Positions 1 to 11,629 of a DNA stretch of 64,000 nt are shown in pieces. The stretch spans positions 1 through 64,000 of the forward strand of contig CAWENX010000016.1 of assembly GCA_963810555.1 (NCBI GenBank), given 5' to 3'. The stretch's first letter is position 1, and the number at the start of each line of letters is the position of its first letter. A program made the translations under genes and the position numbers. This DNA is from G963677325 sp963810555. Its GTDB lineage: Bacteria > Bacteroidota > Bacteroidia > Bacteroidales > Prolixibacteraceae. The notes under the pieces are model-generated. The model saw only the letters and a list, made by a program, of their open reading frames with translations. It made no database searches and was not told the DNA's origin.

Positions 1-384
1 ACTGAATTGGGCTCGCTACTGGATTGAAGTTCAGGGAGATTCCTCACTTCACTTCGCTACGTATCGGAATGACACCTGTGCGTAACAATGGGGGTGATAA
101 GGGGCGGCGCAGCCGCCCCTTATCACCCCCAGCCCTCAGAACAAAAGTGTCATGCCGACACGAAGTGAGGCATCTCATGAGGCGAGATCAACAGATATTT
201 CTAAAAAATCTGTCATTGGTAATGAAGCGCAGCGGAATGAGGAATCTTTGATATTTGTCTAATACAGGAAAGGCAATCCCAGCCTGCAATTTTAGACATT
301 CGCCTTAAACTTGATTTGGCCTTTATGTGTTATTAATCAGACATTTTATTTCTTAAGATTTAACTGTAATGAAGAATATGGGAT
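1..384. other. Gene-free repeat block at window start
   Basis: I see no credible gene. The stretch is an imperfect large inverted repeat: 'GATTCCTCACTTC' near 38 faces its inverted counterpart 'GAATGAGGAATC' near 236, around a central perfect hairpin (90-130). Such blocks are usually non-coding interspersed repeats. The region from about 260 to 384 is AT-rich and would hold the promoter of the RibD_C-like gene starting at 385. Confidence 0.6.
90..130. repeat. Perfect 19-bp hairpin, GC-rich
   Basis: Bases 90-108 are the exact reverse complement of 112-130, with a 3-nt GCA loop. The arms start with GGGGG and end with GGCGGC. There is no following T-run, so it is more likely a mobile or structural repeat than a terminator. 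Confidence 0.85.
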
Positions 385-978
385 ATGAGAAAAATAATCG
401 TTTTATCCATGATTTCATTGGATGGAGTCATGCAGGCGCCGGGCGGACCTGAGGAAGATACAACAGATGGTTTCAAATACGGCGGCTGGGTTGCGCCATA
501 TTTAGATAAGGGTTCCATGAAGGTCATGGAAAACAGCTCGGACCGTCAGATTATCTTTTGGGCAGAAAGACATATGAGATTTTTGCCTCCTATTGGCCTT
601 ATCACGTAGACTTTTGGCCTGTATATCAATGAGGGCACAAAATACGTCCTGTCCAATACGATGGAAAAGTCAGACTGGAATAATTCAGTATTCCTCAAAA
701 GCCTTGAGGATATTAAAAAGATTAAAAACTCAAACGGTTCTGACCTCCAGGTGCATGGCAGCGGGGAGCTTGTTCAATTGCTGTTTAAGAATGATCTGGT
801 GGACGAACTCTGGCTCAAAATATATCCCTTGACTCTTGGCAAAGGAAAGAAGTTGTTTGACAACAGCACCATTCCGGCAGCATTCACATTGACAGAGAGT
901 TCGGTTACAGAGAGCGGAGTGATTTTTGCCAATTACAGGCGCGCCGGAGATGTAAAGACAGGTACTGTTGAAGTTTAA
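385..978 (+). pseudogene. RibD C-terminal/DHFR-like protein, two frameshifts
   Basis: The translation begins MRKIIVLSMISLDGVMQAPG, the hallmark start of the dihydrofolate reductase-like RibD_C family, and ends with the family motif LVDELWLKIYPLTLGKGKKL. The reading frame leaves its original phase near 556 (the segment LGRKTYEIFASYWPYH is in another frame) and returns to it near 628. Two compensating indels therefore break an otherwise normal protein of about 197 residues. The physiological substrate of this family is generally unknown; the fold binds NADPH. Its last 270 bp are duplicated downstream at 1299-1568. Either sequencing indels or genuine decay could explain the state. Confidence 0.8.
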
Positions 979-1298
979 GGCGATTGCAAATTTCAAGAAG
1001 CGGTTACATAGTTTCCGCGTAGCGGATTCGGGATTGTAGAAAGAAAATAAGCGAAAGAAATTGTTACTGCGTAGCTGTTACGTTATTAAAAAATTGAATA
1101 ATCAAATAAATTCCAGGTGGGTTTTGATGATCTATATCTTTTTGAATTTACAATATTCAATTTCCTTAACCGCTACGCGGTAAATGACAGGTTGGGTATG
1201 CAATATCTACTACTACAATACCTTAACCGCTACGCGGTAACTTGATAAATTTAAGAAACTGCTTATAAAGCTTAGCGATGCAATCATGCGGGAGCAGA
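979..1298. repeat. Spacer with repeated small palindromes (CCGCTACGCGG)
   Basis: There is no gene. It contains three short hairpins of one family: 1015-1025 (CCGC-GTA-GCGG) and, in the other orientation, 1169-1181 and 1226-1238 (ACCGC-TAC-GCGGT). A related GCGTAGC motif lies near 1070. The block separates the two copies of a duplicated gene end, so the palindromes may have arrived with, or mediated, the duplication. Confidence 0.65.
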
Positions 1299-1568
1299 GA
1301 TATTAAAAAGGTTAAAAATTCAAAAGGTTCAGACCTCCAGGTGCATGGCAGCGGTGAGCTTGTTCAATTGCTGTTTAAGAATGATCTGGTGGACGAACTC
1401 TGGCTCAAAATTTACCCTTTGACCCTTGGCAAAGGGAAAAAGTTGTTTGACAACAGCACAATTCCGGCAGCCTTTAAATTGACAGAGAGTGCAGTTACAG
1501 AGAGCGGAGTGATTTTTGCTAATTACAGGCGGGCCGGAGAAGTAAAGACAGGTACTGTAAGTGTTTAA
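1299..1568 (+). pseudogene. Duplicated 3' fragment of RibD_C-like gene
   Basis: These 270 bp repeat 709-978 with only scattered substitutions (offset 590 bp). They encode the C-terminal half of the RibD_C/DHFR-like protein, from DIKKVKNSKGSD to the stop, and have no family N-terminus. An open frame can be traced back to an ATG at 1278, but those first residues are unrelated sequence. It ends 11 bp before the next RibD_C-like gene, so translational coupling is possible. It is a gene remnant that may or may not be expressed. Confidence 0.8.
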
Positions 1569-1579
1569 GGAGAAATAAA

Positions 1580-2132
1580 ATGAGAAAACTAATTGGGGCA
1601 ATCAATATGACGCTTGACGGGTTTTGCGACCACACGGCAGGGATTGCAGATGATGAATCACATCAACATTACAATGAGCTTTTAAGCAGCGCAGACACCC
1701 TTTTATACGGAAGGATAACCTATCAGCTTATGGAAAGTTATTGGCCAACCGTAGTAAAAAATCCTACCGGTAACAAACCAATGGATGAATTTGCAGTATT
1801 AATAGACAACATTTCCAAAATTGTTTTTTCCCGCACCCTGAAAAATGTGGATTGGAAAAATACAATATTGAAAAAGGAAGTTATTAAGGAAGAAGTCTTG
1901 GAACTCAAGCAACAAACAGGTAAAAACATTTTAGCCGGCAGCCGGAGTTTAATTTTAACGTTAATGCAGCTTGATTTAATTGATGAATATCAGCTCTGTG
2001 TTCATGCCGATTATTTTAGGAAACGGTTTGCGATTATTTAATAACATAAACGACAGAATAAATCTTAAACTCATAGACACAAAAATCTTTGGCTCCGGTG
2101 CAATCGTGCTTTATTATGAGCCGGCAAAATGA
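1580..2132 (+). CDS. RibD_C/DHFR-family protein, 3' frameshift
   Basis: Starts MRKLIGAINMTLDGFCDHTA with 'AAGGAG' 10 bp upstream. This is a second, divergent member of the dihydrofolate reductase-like family (predicted NADPH-binding cytosolic oxidoreductase, substrate unknown). Conserved parts are TLLYGRITYQLMESYWP and KNILAGSRSLILTLMQLDLI. The frame breaks near 2005: the uninterrupted frame stops at 2041, but shifting one base restores the family ending ILGNGLRLFNNINDR and a stop at 2130-2132, giving about 183 residues. A single extra base between CAT and CCGATT would explain it. It lies directly behind the duplicated fragment of a paralogue, so the locus is a small RibD_C family cluster. 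Confidence 0.75.
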
Positions 2133-2244
2133 CCGATAATCCGTCTGAATTGTGATTTACAGGATTGATATGATTCTGTATGATTATGAATCGTTGGAAA
2201 CGATAAACCATTACCCCTTCGTTGCAAACGAAGGGGAGAGGAGG

Positions 2245-2443
2245 GATCAAATATTATAAAGTATGGCAGGATGGTAATGATGCAAAGGAAATTCCTACAA
2301 CTGCCTTCCCGGACGAAAAGATCAATTATATCCATTACAATCCTGTCAGATCAGAGTTGGTTGAAAATCCTGAAGAATATTTTTACAGTTCAGCAAGGGA
2401 TTATTCAGGCGAAAAAGGTCTGGTCAATATTGAACCTGTTTAA
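2245..2443 (+). pseudogene. C-terminal fragment of RAYT transposase
   Basis: Encodes about 66 residues (IKYYKVWQDGNDAKEI to KGLVNIEPV) that match the C-terminus of the complete RAYT at 4283-4825 almost residue for residue. The HUH catalytic half is missing. The 100 bp after the stop, including both hairpins, are also copied. It is therefore a 5'-truncated copy of a RAYT plus its right-hand REP-like block, and it is not a functional gene. Confidence 0.85.
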
Positions 2444-2449
2444 ATTCTG

Positions 2450-2545
2450 ATGTTTACAGGATCACAGATCCTGGGTTAAATAGATGCTGATTGCAAATCA
2501 GCATCAGCTACTGCCACTTTTAAGGCCATATCCTGACGAGCTGGG
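2450..2545 (+). repeat. REP-like hairpin pair behind RAYT fragment
   Basis: Near-identical to 4832-4927. It holds hairpin CAGGATC-ACA-GATCCTG followed by hairpin GATGCTGATT-GCA-AATCAGCATC. The copy ends at the same base as the one behind the complete RAYT (..GAGCTGGG). Confidence 0.8.
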
Positions 2546-2560
2546 TTGTCTTCGCAATAA

Positions 2561-2997
2561 CTATAGGGGAGACTCCAAGGAATCAATTACAACCGGATCG
2601 CAGTCATTTTTTCGTAAAAATGACCTTAAAGGGTGAAAAAATGGAATATAATATTTATCACGCAAGAAAAATTTCTGTTTATTCGAGTCTATTAAAACTA
2701 TGATTTCGTACCAAAAATTACTCCCAATTAGCTTTAAAGAATCCATAGTTAAATTTTTATTCCCCTCTATAAAGTTTCTGAGGAGATTAAATGAACGTAT
2801 ATCAGTTTTAATTGCTCGTCCAAAAATAGAATCATATCTCATATTATCGGGTCTTATGACCTGACCTACACTTATTGAAAGCGTTCCATGTGGTTTAAGT
2901 TGCCACCCATGATAAACGAATCTAATATTATAAATATGTTGTCCGTAAGATTCAATACTCAAAAATAAAATGGCAGAATTAAAAATTTTGGTTTCAT
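2561..2997 (-). CDS. Hypothetical exported protein, candidate immunity protein
   Basis: I do not recognise this protein. The continuous frame starts at a TTG (2962), but an ATG at 2997 gives a hydrophobic leader (MKPKFLILPFYF) that joins the same protein if one base is added to the A-run at about 2961-2965. The result is about 145 residues with an apparent signal peptide. It lies 20 bp after the end of an RHS tip on the same strand. That is the usual place of an immunity gene, so immunity is inferred from position only. Codon use is AT-rich like the RHS tips. Confidence 0.45.
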
Positions 2998-3017
2998 ATG
3001 AGATAGTTTAATAAAGT

Positions 3018-3983
<966 letters not shown>

Positions 3984-4136
3984 GATTGCCGGCCTTTCTC
4001 CATAAGCACTGTAAATATAGATAAATTTAATTTTATTCCATGATATATGGATTATTTTGTTTTTGCTGTTGTTTGAAGTTTGCCGGTTATCACTCTCAAG
4101 CTCCTCGAAATATGTACCCAAAAATCGTAATGTGCC

Positions 4137-4184
4137 GATGGTGATTTGCAATCACCATCTTGTTAATACAGGATTTTCAATCCT
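4137..4184. repeat. Left REP-like hairpin pair of the RAYT unit
   Basis: Two perfect hairpins with 3-nt loops. At 4137-4159 the arms are GATGGTGATT/AATCACCATC with loop TGC. At 4170-4184 the arms are AGGATT/AATCCT with loop TTC. They mirror, in opposite order, the pair downstream of the RAYT gene. Confidence 0.8.
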
Positions 4185-4282
4185 ATTTCCTTCCTTCATC
4201 TTTTAATTTCTAATAATTTCAAAATGTTTTACGTGAAATTATTCAATCTGCTATTACATAAAATTTTCTTAAATTTATTGAT

Positions 4283-4825
4283 ATGGGAATCAGAAATAAA
4301 ATATCGCCCGGATATGTATATTACCTGACCTTAACAGTAGTTGAGTGGGTTGATATCTTCTCCCGTCCGGTATACAAGCATATTATTGTTGACTCATTGA
4401 ATTATTGCATTGCAAATAAAGGGCTAAAAGTATATTGCTGGTGTTTATTGTCAAATCACCTTCATATGATTGCTGCTGCCTCTGATGAAGACACTCTGTC
4501 TGATATTTTGCGCGATTTCAAAAAGTTTACCAATAAAGCCATCATCAATGCTGTAAAAGAAGTGCCGGAAAGCAGGCGTGATTGGTTATTAAACTTATTT
4601 TGGTTCGCCGGAAAAAACGAAAAGAAAATCAAATATTACAAAGTCTGGCAGGATGGTAATGGTGCAAAAGAAATACATACTACCGCGTTTCCGGATGAAA
4701 AGATGAATTATATTCATAACAATCCTGTCAGATTAGAATTAGTTGCAAATCCTGAAGAATATTTTTACAGTTCAGCAAGGGATTATTCAGGCGAAAAAGG
4801 TCTGGTCAATATTGAACCTGTTTAA
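4283..4825 (+). CDS. REP-associated tyrosine (Y1/HUH) transposase, RAYT
   Basis: A 180-residue protein of the IS200-like Y1 superfamily, RAYT branch. The HUH motif is H59-L60-H61 in CLLSNHLHMI, with the downstream DILRDFKKFTNKAI helix and the RAYT-typical YIHNNPVRLELV and YSSARDYSG segments. RAYTs are single-copy, chromosomally domesticated nucleases thought to process REP hairpins as single-stranded DNA. Here the gene is bracketed by hairpin pairs (4137-4184 and 4839-4887), and a truncated copy with the right-hand hairpins sits at 2245-2545. Length and motifs suggest an intact enzyme. The catalytic tyrosine cannot be assigned with certainty from sequence alone. It splits two RHS cassettes on the opposite strand. 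Confidence 0.88.
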   Translation: MGIRNKISPGYVYYLTLTVVEWVDIFSRPVYKHIIVDSLNYCIANKGLKVYCWCLLSNHLHMIAAASDEDTLSDILRDFKKFTNKAIINAVKEVPESRRDWLLNLFWFAGKNEKKIKYYKVWQDGNGAKEIHTTAFPDEKMNYIHNNPVRLELVANPEEYFYSSARDYSGEKGLVNIEPV

Positions 4826-4838
4826 ATTCTGATATTTA

Positions 4839-4887
4839 CAGGATCACAGATCCTGGGTTAAATAGATGCTGATTGCAAATCAGCATC
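4839..4887. repeat. Right REP-like hairpin pair of the RAYT unit
   Basis: Hairpin 4839-4855 has arms CAGGATC/GATCCTG and loop ACA. Hairpin 4865-4887 has arms GATGCTGATT/AATCAGCATC and loop GCA. They begin 13 bp after the RAYT stop and are duplicated behind the RAYT fragment. Confidence 0.85.
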
Positions 4888-4968
4888 AGCTACTGCCACT
4901 TTTAAGGCCATATCCTGACGAGCTGGGCAAAAAGAGTCCGATTGCAAACCGGGTTTTACTTTTTACAT

Positions 4969-5401
4969 TTAAATTATTTTTAGAAATTTCTCTTCTGATG
5001 GTGGAAAAAATTTGAGTCCGAGTTTCTTATAATTCCTTCTATAAATTAGGAGAGAATCATCTATATTGATGAATTTAATATTAGATGTCAGGTTCTTTGA
5101 AACGTTACACCATTCTCCACCATAGATAATAAGATTGTCGTCTTTTACTTTATAAAAAAAGCCGCGCCCCCGACCAGTCTACAATATCCTTTGATGTATC
5201 AGGTTTTGTGGCGGTGTATGATTTTTTTGATATCACACTTTCATCCCAACTACTACCCGTTAATTGTTTTAAATATATAGTTTCTTTAGATAAAGTAACA
5301 GGAACTTTCTGAACTACCGAATTGAAAGCGTTCCATAAATATATAATTATCATTAAAGGCACTATTATTATTGACGTGATGAAAATAACAATTTTCTTCA
5401 T
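4969..5401 (-). CDS. Small membrane-anchored protein, candidate immunity protein
   Basis: The N-terminus has one strong membrane segment (IVIFITSIIIVPLMIIIYLW), then a soluble domain. The uninterrupted frame stops at 5150, right after a run of seven A/T bases at 5154-5160. Removing one base continues the protein (FYKVKDDNLIIYGGEW..) to a stop at 4969, about 143 residues in total. The gene begins 5 bp after the stop of RHS cassette 2 on the same strand, as immunity genes do. Function is inferred only from that position; no family is recognised. Confidence 0.55.
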
Positions 5402-5406
5402 TTTAT

Positions 5407-6432
5407 TTATTTTTTAACTGATGAGTTATAATAATCACTTGCTTCAATAGCCTCCTTGTCTTGTGGTGATTTTACAATCCATCCCCAAACTATCATTCTA
5501 CCAGCATAATGAATTTCTCCGTACCAAGGAAATGATCCATACGTAATACCCGTAACATAATTTAATAGAGGCCCTATAAAGCTCTGTGTTTGATGAAGAG
5601 CACCTGCTAACTGCATATATTTTATAAATGACAAACCATACCTTCCACCTGCGTTAAAACCAGCTAAGAAATTGCCAGCACATTCAGATGATATATATTT
5701 ACCACCTAAGGTTTTACTAATCCTACCTTTAATGCTCTTTATATCAAATTTATGATTAGTTCTTGAGTTCAATGCAAGCGCCAATCTTCCTTCACTACAT
5801 CCATCAACAGCAAGTTCTATCAAATCACTATTCCATGATTGATCAAATAATATTCTATCTCCTTTTTTGAACTCATCCCAATAATAGGTCTCACCCTTCT
5901 TGGCGCCACCAGCAGATGTATTGCTTTTGCTGTGTTTCTTATCAACATCAGATGATTCTGTCCCATTGGGGTGTACATATATTCCTAAATCGCCATCATT
6001 ATAAACAGCAAGAACATTTCCATCTTCATCAGTATGAGTTGATGAAATTACATTAGGTAAGTAGCTTGAGGAGATAATACTTTTTTTAGTTTCATTATCA
6101 TCATTAAAATCTGAACCAGCCCTCCCATCTGGATCAATTAGATTAATTGGAGCATTACTTACATAAGAATAAGTGCTACCACTATAATCCATTTCAGCTA
6201 ATGGATCGAGCGTATGCCATCTCCCAATCTGTGGATCATAGAACCTTGCCCCGTAATCATATTCATCCAAGGCAGTGGAGCTTAAAACATCATCCTGCTT
6301 TTCCTTGCCGTTATAAAGATATTTGTTTGTCCCTGCAGGTGATAAAGGCGCATAAGTGCTTCCAAAGGGATAGTATTCAGCTACCTGGGTGGCTGTCTGA
6401 ACTATGATTCTTTTGATTAGTTTGATTGACAT
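5407..6432 (-). CDS. Orphan RHS C-terminal cassette 2 with variable tip
   Basis: A 341-residue protein. Residues 1-80 are the conserved RHS core end (AEYYPFGSTY, NGKEKQDD, YDYGARFYDPQIGRWHTLDP, then NLIDPDG). They are followed by a unique tip of about 240 residues containing KKGETYYWDEFKKGDRILF, SSECAGNFLAGFNAGGRYG and YGEIHYAGRMIVWGW. These conserved-looking Cys/His/Glu patches suggest an enzymatic toxin domain, but I cannot name it. The RHS barrel and secretion part are missing, so expression or toxicity may need recombination with a full-length RHS gene elsewhere. A small membrane protein follows 5 bp later. Confidence 0.75.
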   Translation of the reverse strand: MSIKLIKRIIVQTATQVAEYYPFGSTYAPLSPAGTNKYLYNGKEKQDDVLSSTALDEYDYGARFYDPQIGRWHTLDPLAEMDYSGSTYSYVSNAPINLIDPDGRAGSDFNDDNETKKSIISSSYLPNVISSTHTDEDGNVLAVYNDGDLGIYVHPNGTESSDVDKKHSKSNTSAGGAKKGETYYWDEFKKGDRILFDQSWNSDLIELAVDGCSEGRLALALNSRTNHKFDIKSIKGRISKTLGGKYISSECAGNFLAGFNAGGRYGLSFIKYMQLAGALHQTQSFIGPLLNYVTGITYGSFPWYGEIHYAGRMIVWGWIVKSPQDKEAIEASDYYNSSVKK

Positions 6433-6546
6433 GATTGCCGGCCTTTCTCCATAAGCACTGTAAATATAGATAAATTTAATTTTATTCTATGATATGTAGA
6501 TTATTTTGATTTTGCTGTTGTTTGAAGTTTGCCGGTTATCATTCTC
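6189..6546 (-). repeat. RHS core repeat, copy 2
   Basis: Direct repeat of 3740-4096: the coding core of the RHS end plus the shared 5' flank. A stop codon just upstream of the start in this copy, absent in copy 1, shows that the flank is not coding here. Confidence 0.8.
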
Positions 6547-6670
6547 CGATGATGAAGGATGTCACTCAAGCAGTTATAAATCTGAACGGGATGTGTTAAT
6601 TTATTTTTAAAATCTGAAACGGAACCTGATGTTAATGATTGAGATTCACTGCCGGAGGCTCAGAAAAGCG

Positions 6671-6678
6671 TAACTTTG
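6671..6678 (+). promoter_or_regulatory. Bacteroidota -7 box upstream of GT39 gene
   Basis: TAACTTTG fits the TAnnTTTG consensus of the Bacteroidota primary sigma factor, 20 bp before the chosen ATG (6698). No clean TTTG -33 element is seen. Confidence 0.45.
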
Positions 6679-6697
6679 TAACAGAGAATAAGTGATT

Positions 6698-8389
<1,692 letters not shown>

Positions 8390-8465
8390 ATAAGATTCAG
8401 ACTGTAGGCTGCAGGCTTTAAGAAATAATTCACCACAGATTACTCAGATTGGCACAGATAGTATT

Positions 8466-8504
8466 TTCAGGAAATATCCCGATGCTTACATTACAACAGA
8501 TGAA
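8466..8504 (+). pseudogene. Possible remnant duplicating the GT39 gene end
   Basis: Read in one frame, the bases from 8466 give FRKYPDAYITT, close to FRKYPDACLITAA near the end of the GT39 gene (about 8236). It looks like a decayed partial duplication or a remnant of a paralogue that lost its body. No start codon is present. Confidence 0.4.
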
Positions 8505-9914
8505 TCATTTCTGCGGATGGCTTACAAATGTAAAGACACAGTAAGGAGGAACGATTTTCGAGAATTTTTGGTCGGTTACTTCAACATCTGCACCCTTAGA
8601 AAAATTATGGGTTTCATCTGTATAATAATACTTTAACGAAGATACTTTTGAAGTGTTTTTCAGAAGTCCGTCAATGTTCAGCTCCGAGTTGTTGTCATTT
8701 TTGCCAGTAATTACGATTTCACCATTAACAGGATTCATAAAGGCTGAGACTGTAAGATTCGGGAGGCTTGTGGTTAAACCGATCCTTTGGAATCCGGGTT
8801 TTACAAAATTATAGAGCTGATGAAAAACATAGTAATGAGGCCGCATAGAATACACATCGGGCTGTAAGGTATCATTTACAGCAAATATTCCCCAAAAACT
8901 CCAGGTAAGGTGTCTGTTAGGGTGATGATACCGACTGTCGTAACCTTCCCATAACTGGAGTCCGTTTACACCGGCATTAAGGTGTTGAAGTGCATATTTG
9001 TATGCAGGACCTGCATAATTCATAAAACCATAATCAGGATTGTAAGTTCCTCCGTCACATTTAAATCCGTTACAGATTTCATTAAATTCTGTCATGATCA
9101 CTTCCCTGTCGGGGTAAGCTGATTTTTTAACAGAGTCAACCAGTCCCCTGCTTACAGATGTTCCTTTCCCGTATTCATGGCCCCCAAAGCGCCGGAGCTT
9201 TGACATTGTTACAGGGTTGGAAATTATGGCATGAAAACTGGAAGGCCATCCTCCGCAATCATCAGGACCTATGAGTGTTACATCGTTAATCCTGTCTTTA
9301 ATCAGATGCTTTGCTATACTGCTGAATATCGTGCCGAGCTGATCAAAGGTCATAACGGGGGCTTCGCCGCCACCGCAGGTTGTTTCATTGATGGGTGACA
9401 GCATGGTGAAATGGATAGCAGGTTTCAAACGTTTTATGCCATAATTGATCATTGATGACATCATTTCGGCATATTCAATTTCTGCACCGGGCTTCAGTTT
9501 TGTCCCACCCATCCAGGAAGAAGCTGCACCATCGGGGCTTAAAGTAATATCGGTAATTCCTTTACTGTTAAGGTACCTAACGGTATTCCAGACACATGTA
9601 AAACGCGGGGCGCTGTATACTGAATCATAAAAAGCCCAGTTATAGGAATCCGGATCGTTGTTGTCATTTCTTGCCTCCCAGTCGCAGTCGTCAAACATTA
9701 ACCTGAAACTGGTACATCCTAATCCTGTAACAAGGCTGTCAATTACGTTTTTTACCGCTCCGGGATTAACATTCCAGGATTGCGGATTAATATTCACTCC
9801 AAGACCGTGAATAGACTGATACTTTTTACTTTCGTCCAGTACCAGGTTTTGGGCAAAGAGGGATTTCACGGGAATGAGTATTATGGCAAGGATGACAATT
9901 GTAAGATGTTTCAT
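8505..9914 (-). CDS. Secreted GH30-like glycoside hydrolase
   Basis: A 469-residue protein with a cleavable signal peptide (MKHLTIVILAIILIPVKSLF, cleavage after FAQ). It has a TIM-barrel retaining glycosidase fold of clan GH-A. The likely acid/base is E177 in MLSPINE and the nucleophile E276 in VIMTEFNE. A C-terminal beta-sandwich of about 100 residues (ending YCVFTFVSHP) is typical of GH30. Substrates in the family include beta-1,6-glucan, xylan and galactan; specificity is not readable here. It is exported to the periplasm or outside. It lies about 350 bp downstream of a serine hydrolase on the same strand. Confidence 0.8.
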   Translation of the reverse strand: MKHLTIVILAIILIPVKSLFAQNLVLDESKKYQSIHGLGVNINPQSWNVNPGAVKNVIDSLVTGLGCTSFRLMFDDCDWEARNDNNDPDSYNWAFYDSVYSAPRFTCVWNTVRYLNSKGITDITLSPDGAASSWMGGTKLKPGAEIEYAEMMSSMINYGIKRLKPAIHFTMLSPINETTCGGGEAPVMTFDQLGTIFSSIAKHLIKDRINDVTLIGPDDCGGWPSSFHAIISNPVTMSKLRRFGGHEYGKGTSVSRGLVDSVKKSAYPDREVIMTEFNEICNGFKCDGGTYNPDYGFMNYAGPAYKYALQHLNAGVNGLQLWEGYDSRYHHPNRHLTWSFWGIFAVNDTLQPDVYSMRPHYYVFHQLYNFVKPGFQRIGLTTSLPNLTVSAFMNPVNGEIVITGKNDNNSELNIDGLLKNTSKVSSLKYYYTDETHNFSKGADVEVTDQKFSKIVPPYCVFTFVSHPQK

Positions 9915-10262
9915 AAGCGGACTTTTAATTTCATTTAATCATAAATCACTATAATTGTTTGTTTTATGTTACTCAAAAGCAGTTTGTTTTAGTTTCACAA
10001 ATTCAGTTATTTTATGTTATACAGACGCACGCCGTGCGTCTCTACAAAATTCATTGATCATTTTGTCACGCAAAGACCGCCAAGAAATAGATAAAGACCG
10101 CAAAGATTTTGCAATCTTCTTATAAATATAACTATAGCTTTAGCCCTTTGTTTTTTGCTCTTAACTTTCAGCTCTTTACTCTCAGCTTTTTGCTATTTGC
10201 CTTGTAAGGAAACAAAAGTAACGATAAAAAAATCAGTCCTTCACTTGCGGGTATGTTCTGAA
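9915..10262. other. Intergenic stretch with GACGCACG palindrome
   Basis: There is no gene. It contains a 9-bp palindrome at 10023-10041 (AGACGCACG-C-CGTGCGTCT) and a 'CGCAAAGACCGC' direct repeat near 10068-10110. Both look like interspersed repeats. It would also hold the promoter of the GH30-like gene on the minus strand. Confidence 0.6.
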
Positions 10263-11629
10263 TTACTTTTTATTGAAAGATTCAAGGATAGCCTTCAGAA
10301 ATGTATCATGATTAAAATACTTATCCGAAAATCCAAGTCTTACCACAACGAGAGTACCGCGAAGGAATAATAAATATCATCTGACCGCGATGTCCCTGGC
10401 ATGAATAAGTATCTTCAGGGGCATCAGGCAGTAAATGGGTATTATTTAACCAGAACAATGCCCCGAATTTGCCTTTTGAAGCAGGAGCAGGAGTCCGGGT
10501 ATAATTAACCCAACCTTTCGGAAGAATAGTATCGCCTTGTGAGACGCCATTGTTGTAATATAACAGTCCAAATCTTGCCCAATCGCGTGCTGTTGCATAT
10601 CCAAAGGAAGATCCGACAAAATTGCCCGCTGCATCTGTTTCCAGTATCATACTTGCCATTCCTGTCTTAAGGAACAATTCGCGGTAAGGAAAGGCATAAT
10701 ACTCCTTGTCATTATGAATGGTATTGCGGATAATTCCTGAAATAATATTTGCCGTGCCGGATGAATAGCTCCATTTGGTTCCTGGTTTATAACGAAGCGG
10801 TGCACGTATAGCCGATTTATAGCAGTCAGGCTCCCGAAAGAGCATATTTGTCGTATTTCCGGCCGTGCCGTAATCCTCATCCCATTTCAGTCCGCTGGAC
10901 ATATGCATCAGATTGTTCATCGTTATAGAGCGCCTGTTATCGGATAACCATTCCCGGACAGGAGCCAATGCATTTATGCCGAGTTTTCCCTGTCTGACCA
11001 TTATTCCGACCAAAGCGTTCATGATACTTTTATTCATTGACCAGCCCCAAAGTCTGGTGTCCTGGGTAATCCCTTTTTTTATCCAGTATTTTTCCCCCAC
11101 AATCTGCCCTTTATAAACCACAACAACAGCTGCAGTAAGTTTCTCCTTCCCTGCCGGATTCACAAATGCATTATTTATGGCAGCAATTAACTTTATCGTG
11201 TCAATTTCAGGGAAAACAGTATCTTTTAACCTGTCGCCCATCGGCCAGGGCTGTAACCACACTCCTCCCCTGCTGATCGACCGGTATTTCAGCAGATATA
11301 TTCTTCACAGAATCCAACGGTAAACCATCGATAAGTGTACAGCCGAGTCCTGGACGGTAAACAGCCGTCTGGGGAGCCAGCCCCCAAAGGGATGTCGTAA
11401 CTGTCTTATTCTGAAAATCGATTTTGTTTCTGGTGAATTTAACGATAGAATAATTCAGGTCCAGATCCCTGACGGAAATGGGATCACGACCGGCAACAAA
11501 GACGCCCGATGCCATACATTTGGCGCCGTAGCCTGTGGCAATATATAATTTGGGATACTGAGAAATTACAATGATCAGGAGTGCGGAGAGAATTGTTACC
11601 GGAATGATATATCTTCTTTTCTTTTTCAT
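10263..11629 (-). CDS. Serine hydrolase, beta-lactamase class C family, frameshifted
   Basis: An exported enzyme with an N-terminal membrane anchor or signal (IPVTILSALLIIVISQYPKL), then a class C beta-lactamase/esterase domain. The catalytic SxxK is in WGWSMNKSIMNAL, the YxS/N-type motif in WSYSSGTANIIS, and the third motif is HRG in CQGHRGQMIFIIPS. Two single-base frameshifts interrupt it. Near 11270 the N-terminal frame PVDQQGR continues in another phase as WLQPWPMGDRLKDTVF. Near 10357 the phase changes again, into RLGFSDKYFNHDTFLKAILE, with a true stop at 10263-10265. The corrected protein has about 455 residues. The substrate is unknown; such proteins are often peptidases or esterases rather than antibiotic-resistance enzymes. 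Confidence 0.75.

Noticed and set aside
24..251. 75-codon open frame
   Set aside because: It runs through an inverted-repeat block with a perfect hairpin and has no family similarity.
10263..11629. Antibiotic-resistance beta-lactamase
   Set aside because: Motifs fit the broad class C serine hydrolase/esterase family and nothing points to beta-lactam substrates.
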